A stretch of DNA of 64,000 bases from Quillaja saponaria (lineage: Eukaryota; Streptophyta; Magnoliopsida; Fabales; Quillajaceae), in NCBI GenBank assembly GCA_029379385.1, contig CM055611.1, forward strand, positions 4,030,001 through 4,094,000. The letters are read 5' to 3'. The notes beneath the pieces were generated by a model. It saw nothing but the letters and a program-made list of their open reading frames with translations. It was not told the origin of the DNA and did not search any database. Shown here one piece after another: positions 14,080 through 24,329 of this stretch; position 1 is the first letter of the stretch, and each line of letters starts with the position of its first letter. Both the position numbers and the translations under genes were made by a program.

Positions 14080-17000
14080 ATGGATAGGTACCAGAAGGTC
14101 GAGAAGCCAAAACCTGAATCTCCGATAAACGAGAACGAGATCCGCATCACAACTCAAGGTGCAATCAGAAACTATATCAGCTATGCAACAACTCTTCTCC
14201 AGGTAGCATCTTGTTCTCTTTGTATACTTCTTTCTAGATCTTTCTTTCGTTTTTGGGTTGTATGTTGGTTCTGTTATTCTCTTTCCCGATTGGAAATGGT
14301 TTGGCTGTGATAGTCGTGTATCTTTCAATTATCGCAATGTTTTTGGGGATTGGGTAGTATATGATTATATATCTGGCGAGTTGTGATTGTTTGGATAGAT
14401 AGATAGAATGCCGCTTGGTATTTAGGTTTGGACTATATGTTCGGTGTATATTTTCAGTTTTTTGTAATGGTCACCTGTAGCTTTGATATTTATCTACGAT
14501 CCCAAATCGGAATTGGTGGTGATTTTTTGGATGCATGTCACGCATTTGTGAGATCTCATATTGCCAACAGTTGGGTAATAGCGTAATAGTAGTAAGGCTT
14601 TGGGTTTTCCCCCCTTTTCTTAACACTGTACCTGGATATATGTTGTTCTCTGGTTATGTTGTTGTAGCGTTTTTTTAGAATTTAGGTATTCTAGTGCTAA
14701 TTCAATTTGCAGAATATACTTCTATACTAGGGGTCTAGTCATCAATATTGTTAGTCCTAAGAGTCAAGTAAGTGACATTTGGAGAGTCTAGCATGTTCTA
14801 ATACCTACGGATGTCTAAAAAAAGGGCCATTGTATATAGTATGTACTATGAAGGAAATAATGATGCTTTATCTTGCCTTAATCTGTTGAGGTTCCAGAAA
14901 TTAGAAGGTCATTCCTTCGTGCTTAGGATTGTGTTAGAGGACTTCCTGGGTGTTAAATTGCTGTAGATTTGAAATTGCTAGTCATATGCTTCTTTTGCTC
15001 TAGATTTGAAATTGCCCACAAATTGACTGATATATTTTCTAATTTCTATTGTATTTAAGTTTAAAAATAGGTGGTGGAACATAATTGAGGATAACCAATT
15101 CTTCCATTATTGTGGTCTACCAATTCTTCCATATTGTGGTCTACTGATTTATTATGAATTATACAAGTAATATGAGAGATTGCGATGTTGTGATATACTG
15201 ATATGCTTCTTATGCTGGAGGAGGAAGGAAGCAGGGCGTGATTTTTTTTTTCTCTGTACTATGTAATGTCTTATTATATCCCCTTTTTATGCTTGAAGCT
15301 GAAATTTTTTAAGCTTAGTTTAATAATACTGTTTGCAATGTGGATGCTTAAAATTTAAGCCTTGATTTATTATATTTGAAAACTTTTTACATGGGGTTCT
15401 AACTCAAATCTGGGACAAATATATTATATCTTACATCTTGTCTCAAAATACTTCTTAATGGATGTCATTGACCTCAAACTCTTATTACAAAATCTCTTGG
15501 AGGGTTGTTGGGTTGCTGCATTCAAATGGGTTCCTGACTTGCGTGGATTACTTGCCTATTTTGAGACAAGTATACGGCTATGTGACTGTGACACTAGGTT
15601 ACTAGGAGTTGGGTTAGGGGGGAGGCAGTGTTATTAAAGGTACACATTAGGCACGCCTCAGGCTTGCCTTAGGCACACCTCAGACTCAAAAGGCGAGAGG
15701 CTCCAGCCTTCTCGCCTCAACACCCCTAAGGCGAGGCTCATTCACTCAGGCTCAATCTAGGCCCTTCAGGTGCGCGCCTAACCCCTCAGGCTCGCACCTA
15801 GCCCACTCAGGCACCCGCCTAGGCTCTTAGTTGACTACTTGTCAGACCTACGAGAAATTTTAGAAAGCAAAAGCACTAATTTTATTGTTTTAGTGTTAGA
15901 GATAGTTTTTACTTGTTGAACTTAGTGGACTATATGTTGAACCTCGTTTCTTTAGTTAATTTTTTTCTTTTTTTACTTAGAATTCTTGCCTGTAGCTATT
16001 TTTTTCTTCCTATTTTTACTCTTTCATAACATATTGATCTAGATTTTTTATGGAAGTAAAAAATTCTTGCTTGTAGCAATTTTTGTTGTTTTCTTTAGTA
16101 GGCGCCTGCTTGCGCCTGGCGCCTAGAACCAAGGCTCCAAAGACCCCTTGCGCCTAGGTGTGCCTAGAGCCTTTAATAACACTGGGGGGAGGGATACAGA
16201 GGATTGTATCCCATACTGCTTATTCACTTCAGGATTACTGGTTGTTTACACTTTGGCAGATGACTCCTTACTATGCGTTTCTACATATATTATCTATCTC
16301 TAATTAAGCATTTTACTTGTGGAATTTTCTTTGAGTGGCTCGGTTTGTTGATGTTGTTTCCTCTGTTCTTTGACCAGAGAATGTCTTCTTTGTCTCTCAT
16401 CACTGTTTGTTGTACCCTATGTTTAGGAAAAACGTGCAAGAGAGATTGTCTTGAAGGCAATGGGACAGGCAATCAGCAAGACTGTAGCCATTGGAGAGAT
16501 TTTAAAGGTTGGTAGCGTTATTCCTCCAACACACACACAGTCTCTATTGTACTCTAACTAGTTGTATGCCTCTTAAAACAGAAGAGGATTCCCCGCCTGC
16601 ATCAAGATACTGCCATCAGCTCAGTGAGCATAACTGATGTATGGGAACCTATTGAAGAGGGTCTTGTACCGTAAGTTTTTCTATGATTATATTTCAAGCT
16701 TACTTGATTGATCATCAATATGTGTGCCTGAGTCGTCATCTCTGGTTGGTGTACATTTCTGAGCATTGATGTGAAACTAATTATGTATTTGATGCAGTGT
16801 GGAGATGACTCGCCATGTCTCTATGATCTCTTTAACCTTATCATTCAGAGAGTTAAACCAAAATTCTCCTGGGTGAGTACATGGCAAAGTTGGGATCTAC
16901 CCTGGTCTTCTTAGCACATACTGTTTCTTATTCTCTTCTTTTTCTGGTTTGTGGTTTCTTCAAGTTAACCTTTTTCTGTATGAAAATTCTTCTCACAGGT

Positions 17001-18132
17001 ATCAAACTCCATATAATGTGGAACAAGTAAAGCCACAATCTAACTATCAGCAGCAACAACCTAAACAAGGTCGTGGTCCTTATAATGCTGTAAATGAAGG
17101 TGACTGAAAAGATAAGCCAATAATGGCATTGAATGTTTAAAATTTAAATACTCATTTTGCCTATAATTTTAACACATCTTATAGCGTATTTGTAGACTCT
17201 TATGGTCGAGGACGGGGTCAAGGCAGAGGCAGAGGGAGAGGGAGAGGGCGAAATTGGGGAAGGGCTGGATATGGGAATTATCAAGGTGAATATGGTAATT
17301 ACCAAGGCAGATATGATAATTACCAAGGTGGATATGGTAACAACCAAGGTGGATATGGTGACAATCAAGGTGGATATGGTAACAATCAAGGTGGATATGG
17401 TAACAACCAAGGTGGATATGGTAACTACAAAGGTGGATATGGTAACAACCAAGGTGGATATGGTAACAACCAAGGTGGATATGGTAACAACCAAGGTGGA
17501 TATGGGGATATGATAACAACCAAGGTGGATATGATAACTACCATGGTATAGATTTTGAATACCTAATTTTTTTATTTTGATTTTATGGATGCTTATATTC
17601 CTTTGAAACTGATCCCGGTTTCCACATGTGCTCTTTTGAGTGTAGATAATGGTGGGTATTTAAATCGGGGACGTGGTGGTGGGAGAGGTAGGGGCTGGGG
17701 CTATCGCAGTAAGTTTTCTTCTTGCATACTTACAGGAGACATTTTTAATGTGATATTGGTGATGATCCCCGTGAGAGTTTGCCTTGATGTTGAAACAAGA
17801 ATCTTGTAATTCTGGGAGTAGATTGTTATGTTTTTTTTTTTGGAAGAGTACATCCTATATATGTGCTGCTTGCGATTCTACATTTGACATAAAAAAAAAA
17901 ATGTTACATGCATAGATTGATATACATCTAGACAACAAGCAGGTGAAGAAGCTAGACCTGTCTGCAAGGGATTTTTTCACATTGTGCTATTTACTACAAG
18001 CTGATCGAAGCATTTGGTTTTCTTGCAGGTACTGGCTATGAAAGAGGCAGGGGTGGCGGCAGAGGATATGTTCGGGGTCGGGGTCGGGGTCGTATGGGTG
18101 GACGCTCAAGTGGTGTTAGCAACCAGGCATAA
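14080..18132 (+). CDS. Alba-domain DNA/RNA-binding protein with RGG/GGYGNNQ tail (frameshifted as read)
   Basis: Eight exons can be joined at GT-AG borders: 14080-14202, 16427-16507, 16582-16670, 16798-16872, 16999-17099, 17196-17545, 17646-17708 and 18029-18132. Exons 1-5 encode an Alba domain: NEIRITTQGAIRNYISYAT, then REIVLKAMGQAISKTVAIGE, then DVWEPIEEGLVPVEMTRHVS. This is the plant long-Alba type that binds nucleic acid (mRNA, R-loops) in nucleus and cytoplasm. Exon 6 adds an RGRGRGRG cluster and about 11 seven-residue GGYGNNQ units; exons 7 and 8 add further RGG clusters, ending SSGVSNQA. As written, exon 6 is one base short in the GGGG at 17504-17507. The frame then stops in exon 7 after about 278 residues instead of about 328, losing the last RGG parts. 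The clean downstream frame suggests either a recent lesion or a consensus error. Intron 1 carries a hAT MITE. Confidence 0.88.
15626..16184. mobile_element. Non-autonomous hAT-type MITE in Alba intron 1
   Basis: The ends are inverted repeats, CAGTGTTATTAAAGG on the left and CCTTTAATAACACTG on the right, identical over 15 bp. Perfect 8-bp target duplications GGGGGAGG flank it at 15618-15625 and 16185-16192. An 8-bp duplication with a CAGTG terminus is the hAT signature. The subterminal ~200 bp on each side is strikingly GC-rich with many AGGCGAGG/GCGCCTAGG-like motifs, which are candidate transposase sites; the centre is AT-rich. There is no coding capacity. It sits 1.4 kb into the intron, well away from splice sites. 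Confidence 0.92.
17267..17545 (+). repeat. 21-bp coding minisatellite in Alba exon 6
   Basis: About 11 near-perfect copies of a 21-bp unit, GGTGGATATGGTAACAACCAA, encode GGYGNNQ. Degenerate copies at both ends read GEYGNYQ, GRYDNYQ and YDNYH. The unit is a whole number of codons, so copy-number changes keep frame. Antisense open frames over the array (17144-17519) are by-products of this periodicity. The downstream end contains the one-base irregularity noted for the gene. Confidence 0.95.
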
Positions 18133-21100
18133 TAGGACTTGGTGTTTTTTTTATCACTTTTGCTAAATGCTTGCCTTGACCAGTGCATAGCGTGAATTTT
18201 ATCAGAATACTGTGTTAATAGCGTGATGTGGCCTTGTGATCTCCAGCATTGTTAGCAGTATTTCTCTGTTTTCTAGTCATTATATGGACGTGGGAAAGGT
18301 TGTTTTGTTCATCTTTGCATTTAGCCAGAAACAATCAGCATCATGGTTATGATTGCTGAAATTCTTTTCAACTTTACGGTTGCTACCATGGTTGTATTTA
18401 TATTTAATGTCCATATATCTTCATTTCTTTAGAATTAATTCTTCTGATAGTTCTATAATTCTGTAATTCTGAAGCTGATTTGCTCTAACCTGACTGTTTT
18501 CCCAACAGTCTAAATGGGTGGAAAACTCATATGTTACATTAAAAGACAAAATAGGTAGAAGGCAATAATTGGCTTATCGTAAACCCTTAGCTCTCATCTC
18601 CTTACAGGTAAAATTGATGCAGGCTCTGTCAAATTGTTTCTCTGTCTTATTTTGGTTTTTTCCTGCGTGCTTTTACTTCATTTGATTGTGACCAAATAAC
18701 AAGTTGTTGTATAAGGGTGGCGCCTTTTGCCAAAGAAAAAAAAAAAACTGACCTACGGATAAAAAGAAAAGAGGTGGCCAGAAATTTAACTGAACATTAA
18801 ATTGCATTGTAACGAAATCATTCTCCTCAGTGCGTAGTTGCTTGCTATACTAAAAGCAGGAGTTTTTCAACACTAGATGATGACTCACACCTTTAGTTTT
18901 CTGGAACTATTTAAATAAATTCAAACACCTATCCATTTCCATATTTGGTTCATCAAGATGTCCAGATTCATTCCTTTGCCAGAAAAAAAAAAGAAGAAGC
19001 ATGTCTAGATTCATTGAAGCAGTAATGTAATAATATCAAAGACTACTTCATGTATCCCATTATTGTTATCTTGCTGCTGCTACTAGGCTGATGTTAGGCA
19101 ACAAATGCCTTTCTATGATAATAATAGAAAATTAAAAAAAAATTTAAATTAAATGTATACAGAAAAAATATTTTGTAAAAAGGAAAGTATCTAAATGAGG
19201 ACTGAATTCCAATGGGTTTTTTTGCGTCTTCTTAATTTCCTATTTGAGAATGATTGCCTACAATAATGTCAATATACTCTAAAGAAAATTTACAGAGAAT
19301 TTTCTTTCTGTGCAGACACAATTTATTAAAAAGATGACGACCCATGTGGAGCCCACCCCTAATTCTTGTAGTGTATAATAATAATAATTTTAATGGCCAA
19401 AAAAAAAAAAAATTCTAAAATTCCAATTCTCTTGCTGGGTTTTCTTTTTTTCTTCTTCTTCTTATGTCTATATACATTTATTGGATTGTTTGAAGTTTTC
19501 TGAAAAATATGTTGGATGTGAAGTCTGAAGTCATATAATTGAAAATTTGATGTAAGATTCCAATAAAATTAAGCCAAAAAAGGTGGATTAATCTTGACGT
19601 AATGAGCCAAAAAAGAAAGAAAAGATTTTTCCATTGCTAGCTCAACACAAAGTACATACGACACTAATTAATTACATAAGACATGGTATCCAACTGAATC
19701 TCCCTTGCTTTTAAGACCAGGTTCTTTTGTCCAATCTGACGTCATATATATGAAAAAGAAAAGCCGACATCTTTTGTAAAAATATGAGTTTGAATGGTTG
19801 AAATTCCCACAAGTCTTCTTATCATGTTTGTGCATTTTGTTTTAGTTTAATTTGACGGTGGGAATTCATCATTCATATATTCTCATCATTTAAGACAAAA
19901 CCAGTAAAACCATTAATACAACTTGCATAAGAAAACACACCAAAGTTTTAATTGTATATTAATATTTATGTTTGTGAATATAATCGTGATTGATAATTGA
20001 TTAAGACATTAGTGTTAAGACTATAAAATTATAAATTTGAATTTATATTTATTGATATTTGAATATTTATTTTATATATAAAAAATTTGGGACTGCACCC
20101 GTTATATATATATTTGATAATTAATGTAATATTATATTTATATATATAAAAAATTAACCAAGATATAAACTGAATGCATGCTAAACCAAAAGGAATGTTC
20201 TTAATAAATATCTCCACTTAAAACGGTGACTATTTTTTCTATGATTGATATGTAGAGATAACTATCGAAAGGAAAATGAGATGGCCCACTGGCTTTTGTT
20301 GTAGGGACTCTCATAAGTTACTTTTCACCATTCCCACATATTGCCATAATTTCTAGTAGCTTACAAAAAATAATTGTTTTATAAGTGTGTTTAACAAGTA
20401 TTTTTTATATATGATTTTTTTAATATTTATGATAAAACTTGAGAATAATTTAGATATTATGTAATTAATTAATTTTTAGAGTATTTCGAATTTCAATATT
20501 TATATCTATTACACGATATTAACAAATACATATATTATTTGATATATAATTTTTTATCTTTATATTTACAGATAATAAAAAAAATACGTAAATTAATCTT
20601 GAGATGATATATTATAAATGTCATATATTTATATAACATATTACGTATACGTTTTCATCATCCAAACATATTAGATTACAATAAATCTTTGCCAATGATT
20701 GAGAACTTTTGGTTAGTATATATATATATATCCTTAGATCCTTTTGGGAGCTTCATGAAATTTAGGTTATAAATAGTTTCTTCTATCCCTTGTTCCTCTA
20801 TCTCTCCTTTGCATTTTCAACACGTCAGAGTTGTGTGTAACTAAAATTGATACAAGACTATGGAAGAGGTGATAACATTAATAAATTTTTTATTTTCTGC
20901 TTCAATTTTAACTTCCACACCAATAAGAAATAGTAGTCAATCTATGGAAGGTATAATAAGTGTTCCTGAATATTTGTATCTTTCTGATATATATTTTAAA
21001 ATTTATTTCAAAATTTACTGAAATTTTTTTATTCAAAACACTATAGTTTTAACACTAGCACAATGATCAAACTAAATAAAACTCACAACTTTCATCTACA

Positions 21101-22640
21101 ATTCTCTCAATTATCGTCACTCATACTCTCTGGCCGTTTGTCTTTTTTCTTGCAATACCTTATTCGAATTCTTGTTGGATAAGTATATTTTTCATAGTAT
21201 TCTATTAAAAATTGAAATTATTCACCCATCGAATAAATCCAATTGCAATTTTCATTATCACAAATTGTTGCATGGAAATGAACCTAAGCTCTGATAATAC
21301 TTGTCGATCCAATTGCAATTTTCATTATCACAAATTGTTGCATGGAAATTAACCTTAAGCTCTGAATAATACTTGTAGAGATAAAATTTTACTAATAAAA
21401 AATAATTACTGCTCTTATGTGAGAGCAACCAAAAGTCACACAAGCAATATTTAGCACACTTGCTTTGCGGCTACTCTAAAACATTGTCACACACCTATTT
21501 TTATTAAGCTTTCAACACCTACTTCAATTGACTCTTCACTAGTTCTATTATAACTTGTAGACAAAACATGTGCCATAAGGAAGCCACCAACGTAATAAAT
21601 TGTAATAACAGCGATAGAATTGGGAACTCAATTATTGACCTTGAGACTATAAACCTACTTTTAACTATATATTGTAATATTTCAAGGATTTTAACCCTAA
21701 ACAATATAAGTGAGCAAAGTAAATGATTTTAACTCGACATAAATATTGGGTTTGAGTTGTCGTGAAACCTTATTTGGTATTAATTTTTAATGTCATCGCT
21801 CTAATGTAAGTAGAGTTATATGATGCCTTGATTTGGGAGATGAAACAGCCTATCTATTTTCAAATTTTTATTGCCAAAAAATAAAATAAAATTATGAGAT
21901 ACGCTCATTTCTTTAAATTAAGTAAAAAAGAAAAAGAAAAGGCCAAGATATGAAGATAGAGTAACTAGAATAACGGGTCTCATCCAATATTGTATGATAG
22001 AGGTTGTTAAAACTTTTGATTTTCTTAAGTATTCTTAGTGAAATTTTAATATATAAAATTGCCTTTTATTAATTATTTTTGTTGATTTTTTTTTAAGGCT
22101 TATTTATTGTTTTGATTCTTACATCATTTTTTATTTTAGTTCTTGAGAAACTATTTTTTCTAATCAAATTTTTTAGAATTCAATTTATTCTATTCTAGTC
22201 CTTAATGGTTTAATTATTATTTTTAATTGGATTCTTAATCAAGTCAAAATTATTAAATTAAGAAATCTAACAAAATTAACTAATATATTTTCTAGGAAAT
22301 AATGAAAATATATATATTAAATCATGAAAAGAAAAATTATATGAATATTGACCCAATAATTAAAGAATTTTGTTTTCTCAAATTTAAAAGAAATTATTTT
22401 TTCAAAAACAAAAACCTTTCAAAGATCATGAATTTTTTTTCCTGGTATTTTTAACCATAGCAACTAATTATGTTGTGTTCCACCTAGTTTGACATTTTTA
22501 GATTTATTAGTAATTCAACTTTAACAAAAATAAATCTTAGAGGACCAAAATAAATAAATAAAATTGAATTCTTAAGGATCTGACTTGAAAAAAATATTTT
22601 GTTAAGAACTAAAATACAATATGGTTTAATCCTCATACAC
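18133..22640. other. Alba 3' region and AT-rich intergenic DNA
   Basis: About 18133-18740 is probably the 3' UTR and downstream flank of the Alba gene. The remainder is AT-rich without a supported gene. The only structured sequence I see is a 70-bp tandem duplication at 21237-21376. Confidence 0.5.
21237..21376. repeat. 70-bp tandem duplication
   Basis: A segment beginning ATCCAATTGCAATTTTCATT occurs at 21237 and again at 21307. The two units are almost identical, differing by a few substitutions and single-base indels. Confidence 0.95.
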
Positions 22641-22644
22641 TAGG

Positions 22645-23043
22645 GGCCAGTTTGGTTTTGTGTTAGAATCATGTATTTGGTATTTGGAGTTGAAAATGAC
22701 GTTCAACTTGTTTAATAGCATGTTTGATTAAAATTAAATTATTTTTGGTTAATCGTCTAACACAATTTTAACCAATTTTTCAGAAGCTACAATTATGTGT
22801 AGTTTTTTCAGAAGACACTTCTAGCAAAATACAAAATACAAAATATAGTTTTTATATTAGTTTTGTACAAAAATAAATTAAATCTATTTTTTTTTTTAAA
22901 TATTCTTATTATTCAAAATCATTGTTTTTTGGTAACTAAACAAACACAAAATAGATTATGCTAAAACTATTTTTTTTTCTTAATCTCTACTAGTAAAATC
23001 AATTATCTAAAAGGTTGATTTTTAAAGGCCAAACCAAACTGGC
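22645..23043. mobile_element. MITE with GGCCAGTTTGG-type termini
   Basis: The left end reads GGGGCCAGTTTGGTTTTG and the right end reads CAAACCAAACTGGC, an inverted repeat of about 13 bp. The interior is about 370 bp, AT-rich and non-coding. Ends of this kind are common in plant hAT/PIF MITEs. The target duplication was not resolved, so the superfamily is uncertain. Confidence 0.6.
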
Positions 23044-23071
23044 TTATATCAGTGACGAAATAACTGAGACT

Positions 23072-23547
23072 GAGTTTGGTAATGCTTTTCAAGATGATGC
23101 TTTGGCTCTTAAAAAGCTACAACACCTAAATATTGTTTAGTTAATCTTTTTTTTCGAAGTGCTTCTTACACTGCTTTTAAAAAGTCATTAGTGCTTTTAG
23201 AATAATCCCAAGTGATGCTTTTAAAAACTAGTTGTGATTTTTCAAAATTAAAAATACAAAAATCACTTTATTAATTTTAAAAAATTATCAAATATATCTT
23301 CAATTAATTTATAAACTAATAAATTTCTCTTCCTAAATATATCTTTAATTAATAATGTCTATTTTTGTCATTTTATACATTCATAATAGCTTCTGATATA
23401 TTTTACATCTTATTCGTTACTTTTACTACCCACAACAACTTTTATGAAAAAATTTACCATACAGGATTGCTGTGACTTTTTGACAGCTATTTTTTCACAC
23501 ATAAAAATCATAGCAGCTTTTCAAAAGTCACCACATTACCAAATAAC
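23072..23547. mobile_element. MITE with GAGTTTGGTAATG-type termini
   Basis: The left end GAGTTTGGTAATGCTTTTCA is mirrored on the right by CTTTTCAAAAGTC followed by CATTACCAAAT. The interior has repeated GCTTTTAAAAA-like motifs near both ends. It lies about 30 bp from the previous MITE, so the two form a cluster. No target duplication could be fixed. Confidence 0.6.
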
Positions 23548-24167
23548 ATTTTGTCTAGGCACAAATAATATCTTTGAATTTGGACACAATGCTATGACGT
23601 CTTTATTTAGAAACAAGTTATGAAATGAAGTTGATATTTTGGGATCTGCCATAAAATTTTCTCCCTAAATCAAAACTCCTTCAACTTTCATATTCATTTT
23701 CAAATAAAAGATTAGAAATTAAATACTATATTTACTTATTTTCAACTCCAATAATTCTTTAATAGAAATTAAAAAAAAAAAAAAAAACCATTATATTCCA
23801 ATACTTATCCAACCCCATCTTAATGGTTTTTACCAATAATGACAACTCTTGAAAAAACTAATTATCAAGTCAATTAAGTAAATATGGAAATAAATATTTT
23901 AATTGTAGTACTTAATTACTTATGAATTATACATCCAAGTTTTGACTAAAACAAGCTGTAGGTTATAATTGTAAATAACACCAAATGGTATGTGGGTGGT
24001 GATGACTAATTATATGACATATACAGGGTGGATAGGGAACTGCTAGTATGACAAACACAACATGCAAACGATGAATGATACAAAGACACGTGTCCTAACC
24101 TTGAGGTCACCTAGCCGTTGATTGGTTGTTATGAACAACCTAAAACTCCAAGAATATGGACGCAAAC

Positions 24168-24180
24168 ACATCTAGGTTCA
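24168..24180 (-). promoter_or_regulatory. Candidate UPE-box/TEIL half-site upstream of the SDI-like gene
   Basis: On the minus strand the sequence reads TGAACCTAGATGT. This resembles the core of the UPE-box known from promoters of sulfur-deficiency-induced plant genes including SDI1, which is built from EIN3-like (TEIL) binding sites around TGAACCT. It lies about 150 bp upstream of the ATG and 25 bp upstream of a TATA box. Only one half-site is convincing. Confidence 0.3.
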
Positions 24181-24204
24181 CGGTTTTGCATCCCAAGCTT
24201 GTTG

Positions 24205-24211
24205 TATAAAT
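24205..24211 (+). promoter_or_regulatory. TATA box of the SDI-like gene
   Basis: TATAAAT lies 119 bp upstream of the ATG. It is followed by a CT-rich then GA-rich leader typical of plant 5' UTRs. Confidence 0.55.
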
Positions 24212-24329
24212 TGTTTTCCTCTCTCTCTCATAGTGTCTCTCTTTCTAAAGGGTAGACCCTGCTTTGAAATTGAATCTCCCTCTTTATGGTATCTGTCTGT
24301 GTCCAAAGTAAGAGAGAGAGAGAAAGAAA

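Noticed and set aside
17144..17519. Antisense open frames of 116 codons (VVTISTL / YHIHLGC repeats)
   Set aside because: They mirror the 21-bp Alba exon repeat; no stop arises because the period is a whole number of codons. The sense strand has a full gene model with a known domain.
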